Shown here in pieces: positions 1-7,773 of a DNA stretch of 64,000 nt. Source of the stretch: Erythrobacter fulvus (GTDB taxonomy: Bacteria; Pseudomonadota; Alphaproteobacteria; Sphingomonadales; Sphingomonadaceae); contig NZ_JAQQXQ010000008.1 in the NCBI RefSeq assembly GCF_028595285.1, forward strand, positions 1-64,000, given 5' to 3'. How positions within the stretch are numbered: position 1 is the stretch's first letter; each line of letters begins with the position of its first letter. A program made the position numbers and the translations under genes. The notes beneath the pieces were generated by a model, which had not been told where the DNA came from, searched no databases, and saw only the letters and a program-made list of their open reading frames with translations.

Positions 1-303
1 GTCTGCTTTGGGGTCGGTTTCAGAATTTCGGCTTTCGGTAGGATCCGGGCCGAAGCTGACTAACCGCTTTTGGCGAAACCAGCCCTTCAGCATGCCGTCA
101 GGGAACGGCAGCAAAGTCCCAAGAGCTTCCGGCCGCTCTCGACCCAGACCCAGTCGTTCCCGATCATCATCGGCAACGTCTGCTTCCGCCGAAAGCCGCC
201 ATGCAGCTTTCGTGATCACGTATTGACCACGCTTATGGCCGGAACGGGTGGATTACGGACCCTTCTATCCAGTTTGACCTATCCGCCTCCTTCTGAACTT
301 CAT
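1..303. other. Gene-free left margin with an intergenic repeat
   Basis: I see no convincing coding sequence here. The short reading frames have no ribosome binding site and no recognisable protein. The stretch from about 70 to 128 is shared with 8662-8722, so this is probably an intergenic repeat or the remnant of one. The window edge cuts whatever lies to the left. Confidence 0.5.
70..128 (+). repeat. Dispersed intergenic repeat, copy 1
   Basis: The core starting CTTCAGCATGCCGTCAGG (about 85-125) reappears with few changes at about 8682-8722. The flanking 15-20 bases on the left (GCTTTTGGC versus GCTTCTGGC) are also related. Both copies lie outside genes, in the same orientation, at the two ends of the exported-protein region. 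The function is unknown. It could be a dispersed repeat of the genome or a scar of rearrangement. Confidence 0.6.
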
Positions 304-630
304 TTACCATGAGGGCGAGCGCGCTATCACTTCAATTTGGCACTTCCAGCGGAAGGCATCCATGACACGCCCCTGGCGATCCTCGCAGGTGCAACCTCGG
401 TATTCGGCAACCTTCCAACGTTTTTTGCCGCGCTGGTCGCCGTTGGGTGGCGCTTCCCACTTCATGCCCACTCTCAACTGCGCCTCTTGGCGGGCATTCA
501 AACAGGCTTGTTCACGCGTCGACGACGGGTTGCCTGAATAAAATTCTCGAACATCACCTGCCGCAGCTGGCATGGCTAAACTGCATATTCCAACCACAGC
601 ACAAGCTAGAACAAGACTCGAAAGGCGCAC
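304..630 (-). CDS. Small secreted cysteine-containing protein, unknown function
   Basis: This encodes a 108-residue protein with a clear N-terminal signal peptide (hydrophobic run to about residue 22, then PAAAG). The GTG start at 630 is chosen because GAGGAG lies just upstream and the signal peptide begins immediately. The mature part has an AC..AR..A pattern, a CTC motif and a final KCQIEVI. A similar layout is seen in the proteins at 3115-3426 and 3466-3717, so the three look like distant paralogues. Upstream sits an inverted, decayed copy of the 3' end of the regulator at 1164-2981, mirroring the arrangement at 2765-3426. Function is unknown; an exported periplasmic role is inferred. Confidence 0.7.
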   Translation of the reverse strand: MRLSSLVLACAVVGICSLAMPAAAGDVREFYSGNPSSTREQACLNARQEAQLRVGMKWEAPPNGDQRGKKRWKVAEYRGCTCEDRQGRVMDAFRWKCQIEVIARSPSW

Positions 631-685
631 TGATTTTCTCCTCTACGATGCAAAGCTGGAAAACCATTCGCCATTCGGAAACAAC

Positions 686-912
686 AATCTTTCCCGCTCC
701 GCTGAAAAATTGTGAAATCGGCGGCGCCAAATTGTGAAAATTATGAAGAGCAGTAAGATCAGTCTATTCTGGACGCATCATTGCCATATCCTGCGCCACG
801 CCCAGTCGCGGCTCAAAGCTTCCCAGCGCGGCGTCTGGAATTCCCGCATGCTGTTCATTCTTGCTGCGGTTCAATCTGCCCTCGCCTGCCACGGATGCCC
901 TTCTGGTTTCAG
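686..912 (-). repeat. Inverted repeat arm 1 (mirror of 2765-3063)
   Basis: Read on the minus strand, this segment aligns with the plus strand of 2765-3063. The part covering the regulator stop codon and the downstream spacer (about 112 bases, 686-797) aligns without gaps at roughly 80 percent identity by eye. It includes the shared spacer string CTTCATAATTTTCA (CTTTTCATAATTTTCA in the other arm). Further in, the coding part aligns with indels. Both arms lead into a small secreted protein gene. Confidence 0.8.
764..912 (-). pseudogene. Decayed 3' fragment of a TPR regulator paralogue
   Basis: The minus strand encodes a remnant of the C-terminal end of the regulator at 1164-2981. The peptide HPWQARAD is conserved, but an in-frame TGA follows directly where the intact gene continues with CIAARIEQ. 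About 50 bases are missing nearer the end, and the terminal TAG is kept. No upstream part of the gene is left. It is best explained as one side of an inverted duplication that has since degraded. Confidence 0.7.
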
Positions 913-922
913 GGGCGCGGAG

Positions 923-1163
923 CAGCTAACCTAAGTAAATGGTGGTGGGTGGAAAGCCGTTGTCGAAGTTGGATTTGTCCCGTTCAATTGTGGCGTTGTT
1001 GTTGCACCAGATGAGCCTTTCGAGCTCGGCCTCGTCCAAGAGCGAAGGCAAGCAACGTTTGTCCGAGTGCCATTTCTCTTCGTGGATCTGGTAATGGCTT
1101 GGCGAAAGATGCCGTTGCGCATAAAGTCTACCGCGTGAACGATAACAGGGCGCCCTTGGGATA
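923..1163 (-). other. Possible gene remnant, unrecognised
   Basis: On the minus strand a frame ending in TAG at 923-925 reads through an apparently protein-like stretch with peptides such as LLDEAELERLIWC and NFDNGFPPTTIYLG. No start or family is recognised. The frame may be the C-terminal remnant of a lost gene between the inverted arm and the regulator, or chance. The plus strand of the same stretch must also hold the promoter of the regulator that starts at 1164. Confidence 0.25.
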
Positions 1164-2981
1164 ATGCCGGATCGAGATACGATTCAACCAACGCATGAGA
1201 GAACGCCTCCCGACACCGGCGGCACCGGATCATCCAGCCATAGCGATGTGCGGGTACTTGCCTCCGGTCTCGATCAGAGCGCCGCTGCCATTCTTGCCCT
1301 TCTGCGGGCGCGTGCCGGATCCTGTGTCGGCAAGGACGAATTGCTCCAAGCGGGCTGGCCAGACCGTATCGTCCACGAAAATTCGCTCGCCAAGGCAATT
1401 GGACGCATTCGCCAGGTGCTGGCCGACGATGGCACCCTCACGCTCGAGGCCGTCTATGGTCATGGCTATCGCCTTGATCGCGTGAAGGAGGCGGTAGGGA
1501 CTAGCGCCACTATCTCAGGCGCCATTGCCGCCCGCCCGCACTGGTGGCGGACATGGACCATGCCTATGGCGCTCGTCTCGATCGCGGCTATCGCGCTTGC
1601 CGCCGTGGTCCTGCTCACACCGGACAAACCTGTTGCCCGCGCCGGAAACGCAGAGGCCGACGCGCTTCTGGCATTCCTGTCCGAAGACCTGATCCTGCCG
1701 ACCGATCCCTATGCACCCGTACCTACCAATCCCGCCTTGCGCGACGTCGTCGAACGCGCAGCCGAAAGCATGGATGAGCGATTTGCCGGTCAGCCGGGCG
1801 CGCTCGTGGCGCTCAACATTCTGGTCGCGAAGGCTTTCAGCGGCTGGGGCGAATATGACAGGGCGGTCAACCACCTGACATCGGCCCGGTTGCACGCGCA
1901 GGGGCTGGCAGACGATGAAAATGCCGCGCGGCTGGTAGAGATCGACGCGTTGGCCTGTCAGCAGATGCGGCTTGCCGGCCAGACCCGCCGCGCCGAGCAG
2001 ACCTGCAACGAAGCGGCGCGGCAAGGCACAAGATTGGCTTCGCCGCATCGGTTCATGGCGCTGGTCCATCTCGGCAAGTTGCAGTTCGAAGTGGGCCGGT
2101 ATGCGGAAGCTGCGGCCAATCTCGACCGGATACTGGATGACCAGAGCGATGTGAGTCCGGAAATCCGGGCCGATGCTCTCTGGTTCCGCGCCTTGGTGCT
2201 GCGCAAGCTCGCCCGGTTTGACGAGGCCGAAGCGGATTTTGCTGCACACCTCGCTCAGCGCGAGGCATTGCACGGAAAAGACCACCCGTTAACCGCGTGG
2301 GCGCACTCGGATTATGGCGACTTCCTTGCCTATGTGGGCGATTATGATCGGGCGCGCGCCGAACTTGCCTCGGCACAGACAATCTTCGACCGGCGACTGG
2401 GTGCGGACCATGTCGAATCCCGCTCCCCCGCCTATTCGCTTGCGCTGATCCATCTTAACGAAGGCGCAGCCGACAAGGCCGAGGCGATCCTTGCGCCGAT
2501 GCTCGCGCTCTATTCGGCAAAGCTGGGCCGCGATCATTTCTGGACCGCCTACGTGATGACCGAACTTGCCATGGCGCAGGCCATGCAGGGCGAGGCGGAC
2601 GCGGCGCGGCAACTGCTTCGCGAGGTGCGCGCCTACGCAGCCAACGAAATTTATGGCCGGCCTGCCAAGGCCGCATGGTTCCACCTGCGCTGGGCACGAG
2701 CGATGGCTGAAATTGGTGACGTGGCGACTGCACGCGATGAACTGCGTCGGGCGCGCCGCGGCATCGCTAAAGGTTTCACAGGCGACCATCCGTGGCAGGC
2801 AAGGGCGGATTGTATCGCGGCACGGATCGAACAGCGCGTAGGCGATCCGGACGCTGCCCGCGCTGCCAGGGCCAGCTGTGAGGCGCGGCTGGCGGCCAGC
2901 AATGCACCCGGCACCTATCCCGTTCATGCCGACCTGGCGCGGCTGGAGATGGTGCGGGACATGACAATGGCGCGTCCGTAA
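1164..2981 (+). CDS. Transmembrane winged-helix regulator with TPR sensor domain (CadC/ToxR-like)
   Basis: This 605-residue protein has three parts. Residues about 28-106 form an OmpR/PhoB-type winged-helix DNA-binding domain, ending in the typical AVYGHGYRL. A single membrane helix lies at about 133-152 (MPMALVSIAAIALAAVVLL). The remainder, placed in the periplasm by inference, is a long helical array with tetratricopeptide-like repeats (for example HLGKLQFEVGRYAEAAANL). This is the architecture of one-component membrane regulators of the CadC/ToxR group, which bind DNA from the membrane. It is followed by seven exported-protein genes on the same strand, so it may sense envelope or external signals and control them. 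No strong ribosome binding site precedes the ATG at 1164, so the start is uncertain. A decayed inverted copy of its 3' end lies at 764-912. Confidence 0.8.
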   Translation: MPDRDTIQPTHERTPPDTGGTGSSSHSDVRVLASGLDQSAAAILALLRARAGSCVGKDELLQAGWPDRIVHENSLAKAIGRIRQVLADDGTLTLEAVYGHGYRLDRVKEAVGTSATISGAIAARPHWWRTWTMPMALVSIAAIALAAVVLLTPDKPVARAGNAEADALLAFLSEDLILPTDPYAPVPTNPALRDVVERAAESMDERFAGQPGALVALNILVAKAFSGWGEYDRAVNHLTSARLHAQGLADDENAARLVEIDALACQQMRLAGQTRRAEQTCNEAARQGTRLASPHRFMALVHLGKLQFEVGRYAEAAANLDRILDDQSDVSPEIRADALWFRALVLRKLARFDEAEADFAAHLAQREALHGKDHPLTAWAHSDYGDFLAYVGDYDRARAELASAQTIFDRRLGADHVESRSPAYSLALIHLNEGAADKAEAILAPMLALYSAKLGRDHFWTAYVMTELAMAQAMQGEADAARQLLREVRAYAANEIYGRPAKAAWFHLRWARAMAEIGDVATARDELRRARRGIAKGFTGDHPWQARADCIAARIEQRVGDPDAARAARASCEARLAASNAPGTYPVHADLARLEMVRDMTMARP

Positions 2982-3063
2982 TAGACGGATTTTGCTGCTT
3001 TTCATAATTTTCAGAATTTGGCGCTGCTGATTTCATGATTTTTCAGTGGTGAGGGAAAGATTC
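2765..3063 (+). repeat. Inverted repeat arm 2 (mirror of 686-912)
   Basis: This arm covers the last ~70 codons of the regulator, its stop codon and the spacer before the next gene. It matches the minus strand of 686-912, with the best match in the spacer around the stop codon. Confidence 0.8.
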
Positions 3064-3114
3064 GCCTGACGGTTTGCGCAAGAAACATCCCACCATAAGT
3101 AACGGGGGAATGTT

Positions 3115-3426
3115 ATGCGGTTTGCCAATCTTGCCATCTCAGCGATCGCCGTGGCCGCTTTTTGCGGTCTGGCTGCACCCACGAGCGTATCAGCCCAATC
3201 TGCTAGCCAGATCCGCATAAAGATAGCTTCCGGAACTGCATTTGCCGAAACCAAAGGTGAGGCGATCTCCAGAGCAAAGGACATCCTCAAAGCCAATGCA
3301 ACGAACCAGTGCGGGGGCAGGGGTTGGACTTCGGTCGGGGATGTGGACACGACAGTATCTCGACCCGCCGGACCACGAAACGAGCTTTGGGTTATCGAGC
3401 TCAAGATGAAAGTTCGATGCAACTAG
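3115..3426 (+). CDS. Small secreted protein, unknown function
   Basis: This encodes a 103-residue protein with a signal peptide (hydrophobic to about residue 20, cleavage near VSAQS). The ATG at 3115 follows GGGGGAA at good spacing. The mature protein has an ISRAK-helix-like segment, one NQCGG cysteine and a C-terminal KVRCN. The order and spacing resemble the proteins at 304-630 and 3466-3717, suggesting a small family of exported proteins. It is the first gene after the regulator and starts a run of seven exported products. The function cannot be named. Confidence 0.7.
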   Translation: MRFANLAISAIAVAAFCGLAAPTSVSAQSASQIRIKIASGTAFAETKGEAISRAKDILKANATNQCGGRGWTSVGDVDTTVSRPAGPRNELWVIELKMKVRCN

Positions 3427-3465
3427 GCTGATGGCAGCGATTGGTGTTGCGAGCTGTAAAGTACA

Positions 3466-3717
3466 GTGAAGCGATCTTTCATCTCGATGTTGGCGATCTC
3501 GCTCGCCACCCAGACCGGCGCGCCTGCCTGGGCCCGTTACACCGCCAGCGCCTCGGGACCGACGGATGCGCTGGCTTGCTCTGCCGCGCGTGACAAGGCT
3601 GCGGCCCACGCCCGTGCGCATCTGGGGCTCAATCTCCGAAAGTGCCGCTGTCCGCCCGCCGTCAAAGGGCAGAACAGAACTTGCCGTATCGACTACGAAA
3701 TACTTACCAAGGAATAG
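3466..3717 (+). CDS. Small secreted cysteine-containing protein, unknown function
   Basis: This encodes an 83-residue protein with a signal peptide ending near PAWARY. GTG at 3466 is the likely start, because translation from it opens directly with KRSFISM and the hydrophobic segment; the ribosome binding site is weak. The mature part has ACSAARDKAAAHARAHLG, then KCRCP and a final CRIDYEI. This is the pattern of the protein at 304-630 (AC..AR, CTC, KCQIEV). The stop codon is four bases before the next gene, so the two are probably co-transcribed. Confidence 0.6.
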   Translation: MKRSFISMLAISLATQTGAPAWARYTASASGPTDALACSAARDKAAAHARAHLGLNLRKCRCPPAVKGQNRTCRIDYEILTKE

Positions 3718-3721
3718 CGCA

Positions 3722-4756
3722 ATGACCGTCCGGACCTCGCCTCGCAATCGGCTGAGCGTTCATGCCGGTGGTTCGTTGCTCGCGCGGCAGGGGGGCGCGC
3801 GCAGGGCGGCAGCGCCATGCCTTGCCGCCCTGGCCTTGGTCGGCACGCTTGCCGCCTGCGGCGAAAGTCGAACCGGTAATCGGGGATCCGAGGCCGACCC
3901 GCTCGCCGAACCGGTTGGCGAGACGGCAATTCGTGCCGCGGACTGCAACGGGACCGGTATTGTCGCAAACCTTCCCGCCGAGGACGGTTTCCTCGCCGTG
4001 CGGGCAGGGCCAAGCACGAATTACAGCGAAATCGCGCGGCTGAGTGGCGGCGCGGAGATACACCTGTGCACACCCGCCAAGGACAATCGCTGGGTAGGCG
4101 TCGTCTATCGCCCCGACGGCGATTTGCCTGATGCCGCACGTTGCCGCCTGACTACCGATGACAGCCCGCGCTACGAAGGGCCTTGCCGATCCGGGTGGGT
4201 TCCAGCTCGTTATCTCCTACTCGCAGAAAAAGGGGAGGAGAGCGTAGAGCCGGTCGTCGACGGCAATTCGGCATTTGACAATGATGCCGCGGCCGGCGGC
4301 ACCAGCAATTCGCGAAACGCTGCGCAAATCGATCAATTGGGCAACGACATTCTGCTCTCCACCCCCGGAACGTTCACCGCAGGGCACCAAAATCCCGATC
4401 GCAATTGGACAATCACAATCAACAATCAGATCAACATAAACGGTTGTTCGATGTCGCTGCGTGTTAGGCAAGATACACGATCGAGAGAAAATCGTACGAC
4501 AATACAATCTGTCAATTTTGATATGAGGTCAGTATCTGAATTTCAGACAGGATCAAGCAGCAGCTACAACTATCATTACACTAATATAGTGTTTCCATAT
4601 GGCGAAGAAGGAAACATAGTCGATTTTTATTCACAAAGTGACCGTAGAGATATCAGTAATTCTAAGGATAATATCATAGCACTATTATTTGATAGCGATA
4701 TCGCGGCCAAGGAAGTTATGTTGAAACTACGGGAAATGCAGCGCTTGTGCTCATGA
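3722..4756 (+). CDS. Lipoprotein with bacterial SH3 domain, unknown function
   Basis: The predicted protein has 344 residues from the ATG at 3722. Its hydrophobic segment ends in GTLAAC, a lipobox, with the cysteine near residue 46. The N-terminus before it is unusually long and arginine-rich. Residues about 75-160 look like a bacterial SH3 domain (FLAVRAGPSTNYSEIARL, then RWVGVVY), a fold often used to bind peptidoglycan or peptides. The C-terminal half has no recognised fold. The last ~300 bases are strikingly AT-rich compared with the rest of the gene, suggesting a different origin for the 3' part. It overlaps the next gene by ATGA. An earlier in-frame start at 3566 is rejected because it would overlap the previous gene. 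Confidence 0.7.
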   Translation: MTVRTSPRNRLSVHAGGSLLARQGGARRAAAPCLAALALVGTLAACGESRTGNRGSEADPLAEPVGETAIRAADCNGTGIVANLPAEDGFLAVRAGPSTNYSEIARLSGGAEIHLCTPAKDNRWVGVVYRPDGDLPDAARCRLTTDDSPRYEGPCRSGWVPARYLLLAEKGEESVEPVVDGNSAFDNDAAAGGTSNSRNAAQIDQLGNDILLSTPGTFTAGHQNPDRNWTITINNQININGCSMSLRVRQDTRSRENRTTIQSVNFDMRSVSEFQTGSSSSYNYHYTNIVFPYGEEGNIVDFYSQSDRRDISNSKDNIIALLFDSDIAAKEVMLKLREMQRLCS

Positions 4757-5154
4757 CTCGGGCTCTGCTCACCGCGCTGCGCTGGCATATGTTTTCCGCT
4801 ACGATTTATGCGGCGGTCGCCTGCATTGCCCTATCCGCCCAGCCCACCACGGCGCAGCATTTGAGCGATGGCGATTACGAACAATGCGCTGTCTACGATC
4901 GCGAGGATCGCTTCATCGGATATGACAGCGTGTGCCTTGCCCGAAAGCGCGCGTTGCTACGCCGGTTCGATGGTGGTCGGCCCCAAAGCGATGAGCCTTA
5001 TTACTGCCCGTGGACCGCCAACAACGGTCAGGGCTTCAACATGACATGGCACTCGGACGGTAGGGTGCCGACCTATTTCGGCACGTTCGATCGCACGATG
5101 GACGGCATCCCCTGCATCGGTAGGTCTGCGCGCCGGACACGTGGCTATCCGTGA
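4753..5154 (+). CDS. Secreted protein, unknown function
   Basis: This encodes a 133-residue protein with an N-terminal hydrophobic segment and probable cleavage after TTAQH. The start is taken at ATG 4753, which overlaps the stop of the lipoprotein gene (ATGA), a usual sign of translational coupling. A GTG two codons upstream is possible. The mature part contains about five cysteines and a tryptophan-rich CPWTANNGQGFNMTWHSDG motif. No family is recognised. Confidence 0.65.
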   Translation: MTRALLTALRWHMFSATIYAAVACIALSAQPTTAQHLSDGDYEQCAVYDREDRFIGYDSVCLARKRALLRRFDGGRPQSDEPYYCPWTANNGQGFNMTWHSDGRVPTYFGTFDRTMDGIPCIGRSARRTRGYP

Positions 5155-5173
5155 CTTCAAGAGGAGACTGATA

Positions 5174-5587
5174 ATGAAACGAATTGTAGCCCATGCTTCA
5201 GCACTTGCCGCAATTTTCCTTGCCATGCCGCAGCCTGCACTGGCCGAAACGCCCGCCGAGATTGAGGATTATTTCAAGAGCATTCGCGAATATTCGCTTC
5301 CCTACGCGCAGGATTGCGCCTCTGGGCGCGCAGAGTTCGAGAGCGAATGCGGGCGGGCGATGGAAGACCTGATCTGCAGCGTCAACGCGATGTATATCGT
5401 GCTGGAAGAAAACAATGTCACCGGCGGGCGCTTCGTCCAGCAGTTGACCTCACTCACGAACTTCCTTGCCAATAACGAGGCCTATATCAACGAACTGATG
5501 AGCCGCGGGGAGATGCGCAATCCCGGCAAAATGGGATCACGCATGAGCGGATATTGCAGCAGCATCAATTCGACCATCCGGCCATAA
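5174..5587 (+). CDS. Secreted protein, unknown function
   Basis: This encodes a 137-residue protein with a signal peptide (cleavage near ALAET). ATG 5174 is chosen over an upstream in-frame start at 5141 because AGAGGAG stands just before it. The mature part is helical and acidic with four cysteines that could pair (DCASG, SECG, ICSV, GYCSS). It lies 19 bases behind the previous gene in the run of exported products. No family is recognised. Confidence 0.65.
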   Translation: MKRIVAHASALAAIFLAMPQPALAETPAEIEDYFKSIREYSLPYAQDCASGRAEFESECGRAMEDLICSVNAMYIVLEENNVTGGRFVQQLTSLTNFLANNEAYINELMSRGEMRNPGKMGSRMSGYCSSINSTIRP

Positions 5588-5616
5588 CCGGCCAGCAGCG
5601 TTAGGGGGTAGCCAAG

Positions 5617-6699
5617 TTGGAATGGAAGCGCATGCTCTTGGCAATGGCGCTTGCTGCGGGATCAGGTTACGCGGCCGCGCAATCGCGTGACGATGAACGG
5701 ACCCCCGGCTGGTATTACCTGTGGGCGCAATGCCCCCAGGAACCGTCGACGTCGGAGGAACGCTTCCTGTGCGACGAGGGTTTTGAAGGCGAACAGGCCC
5801 AGGCTCTGGCCATTAGCAACGCCTTCGAGGTTGATGGAAACGGCATGGCTGAACGCGAATTGTTTGCCGTAGAAGTCGCCCGGCGGTTCGGGTTCGAGGC
5901 TGAGGTGCGCGAAGTCGGCCCGTTCCCGGGGTTTCGGGCGGTCGATGCGGAAATCGTCCGCACCCTGAAGGCCAGCCGCCGCATCCACAAAGGGCTGCTG
6001 GCTGTGACTCCGGTGACGCTCGAGCCCGAACGTCTGGCTGATGAACCCAATGACGAGGAACGCCGGACGCAGCCCGCGCCGCTTCCCCCGGTCATGGAAA
6101 GCTTCAAGGACGGCAACGCGACGCTGTGGCGTGACGATGCAAGCAGGACTTGCGGCCTGCGTCTGCCGGACGGAACCGAAGTCACGCCCGCTTACGTCAC
6201 CGACCTGTGGGGCGAGAACGGGGAAGGTTGCCCTGCACGGCTGGTCGAAGGATGGGACATTTTCCGTTTCGACGTGCCCCGCAGCGGCATGATCTGTGGC
6301 GATACCGGCGTGTGCACCGAACTCTATGACGGCGAGGGCCACTGGACCGGCGTCGTCGAGGAAACGCCCCATCCGCTCTTCTCGATCGACCTGTTCCAGG
6401 ACTGGGGAATCATCGCCACGGGCATGCGGAACCACCGGCTGTATTCGATCCCCGAACGCCGTTTCCTGTTCGAAGGCTGGCCGGGACCGGCGCCCGAGGA
6501 GGAAAGCCGGGTGATCATTACCGGATCGGCGATCATCGAAGACCGGCTGGCCGTGACGATCGACCGCGAATATCGTGATGCCAAGCCGGATATGGGGGTT
6601 TTCTGGCTTGATACGATGACCTTCGAAGTGATGGACGAGAAGGCGCAGGAACGGCGCAGGCGTGTAAACGCTGACGGGAGCCATGATGATGGGGAATGA
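5617..6699 (+). CDS. Secreted protein, unknown function
   Basis: This encodes a 360-residue protein with a signal peptide ending near YAAAQ. TTG 5617 is preferred because AGGGGG lies at normal spacing; ATG 5632 is the alternative. The second half reads as beta-rich repeats (for example LWRDDASRTCGLRLPDG and DIFRFDVPRSG), which could be a propeller- or WD-like exported fold, but this is only an impression. The gene overlaps the next one by 17 bases, supporting an operon. No family is recognised. Confidence 0.65.
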   Translation: MEWKRMLLAMALAAGSGYAAAQSRDDERTPGWYYLWAQCPQEPSTSEERFLCDEGFEGEQAQALAISNAFEVDGNGMAERELFAVEVARRFGFEAEVREVGPFPGFRAVDAEIVRTLKASRRIHKGLLAVTPVTLEPERLADEPNDEERRTQPAPLPPVMESFKDGNATLWRDDASRTCGLRLPDGTEVTPAYVTDLWGENGEGCPARLVEGWDIFRFDVPRSGMICGDTGVCTELYDGEGHWTGVVEETPHPLFSIDLFQDWGIIATGMRNHRLYSIPERRFLFEGWPGPAPEEESRVIITGSAIIEDRLAVTIDREYRDAKPDMGVFWLDTMTFEVMDEKAQERRRRVNADGSHDDGE

Positions 6700-7681
6700 C
6701 GGCTATCGCACGCATTCATCGGCATCATGGCGCGTTCCGCGTCGGGGCGTATTCTCGGTGCTGCTTGCTACAGCCGCGTTTTCGCAACCGGTGGTGGCGC
6801 AAAACGCAGTGCAGGCCAACGCAGCGGCGCTTGCCGAACGGGTTTGCCTTTCGCCCGACATCTCCGACGGCTCCGATCGTGAAGGGCCGTGCAAGAAGGC
6901 GCTGATCGCACTGGAATCGGCTGGATTGCAGCAGACCCTTGTCCACGCGCGGGTCCAGCAGTCGCTCGGTCACATCTGGGCGGATCGCGGTAAGGCTGAA
7001 GGGGCCGCGAGCCATTACCAGAGCGCGATCGCCTTCGCACTTTCGTCATCAATCACCCGGGGCGAGCGGTATGAACAGCTGGCCGATCTGGAGATAGGCA
7101 GTGCCGGGTTTTGCGCCCGGTCGCCGGTAGCGCGACTGGCGATCGCCATGGCAGACCTGCGCCAGTCATGGCAGGCGAGCGATGATCTCGCCACGGCCGC
7201 CATACAATCCTTCGCGCTGGATCCCGGGGCCAAGACAGCCCCGGCGACCCTCAACAGCACCAATTTCGCTGCCCGGCAGATGATGGTTCTGTTGGGTGGA
7301 TTGTTTCCGCAATTCAATCGTCCGATGGACGTGCCGTTGCTGGTTAGCCGGCTGGTTTCGAAATCGGTGCCCGCCGACGATGAATTCGCGCAGGAGCCCC
7401 AGATCGCGTTTATGGAAGCGTTATTCGCCGGGGATCGCGGGCATGATGCGGCAGCGGCGCAATTCATCGACGCTCTCGGCAGGTTGGAAGATGCGACCTA
7501 TGTCGGCGAGGATGATGCAGACGAAGACGAACGGGCAGAAGCAATCACGAAGTTCGCCGCAGCTCATGCCGCTTTCCGCGCGGTCGTTCCGGAGGTGCTG
7601 ACATCACGCCAGCTCGACCTTGCGCTGCAAAAGCGACTTCCTGCGGTGTGTTTTGCAGGCACGGAAGAAGCTTCCAAATAG
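6683..7681 (+). CDS. Secreted helical protein, unknown function
   Basis: This encodes a 332-residue protein. After a basic N-terminus (RVPRRG) comes a hydrophobic segment with cleavage near VVAQN. The rest is alpha-helical, with TPR-like stretches (HYQSAIAFALSSS). Three ATG codons occur in a row at 6683, so the exact start is open. It overlaps the 3' end of the previous gene. It is the last gene of the exported-protein run and ends 92 bases before a convergent gene. Confidence 0.65.
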   Translation: MMMGNDGYRTHSSASWRVPRRGVFSVLLATAAFSQPVVAQNAVQANAAALAERVCLSPDISDGSDREGPCKKALIALESAGLQQTLVHARVQQSLGHIWADRGKAEGAASHYQSAIAFALSSSITRGERYEQLADLEIGSAGFCARSPVARLAIAMADLRQSWQASDDLATAAIQSFALDPGAKTAPATLNSTNFAARQMMVLLGGLFPQFNRPMDVPLLVSRLVSKSVPADDEFAQEPQIAFMEALFAGDRGHDAAAAQFIDALGRLEDATYVGEDDADEDERAEAITKFAAAHAAFRAVVPEVLTSRQLDLALQKRLPAVCFAGTEEASK

Positions 7682-7773
7682 GCTGCCCGCAGCACCCGCC
7701 TGAATCCTGTCGCCCCCCATTTTCGTGCCCTCATCGTTCCGACCGCGACGCGAGGCTCGGTTATCGTTATCGA

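Noticed and set aside
931-1398. 155-codon minus-strand gene opposite the regulator start
   Set aside because: It overlaps the winged-helix coding region, and its upper half is a shadow. Only the lower part in another frame looks faintly protein-like.
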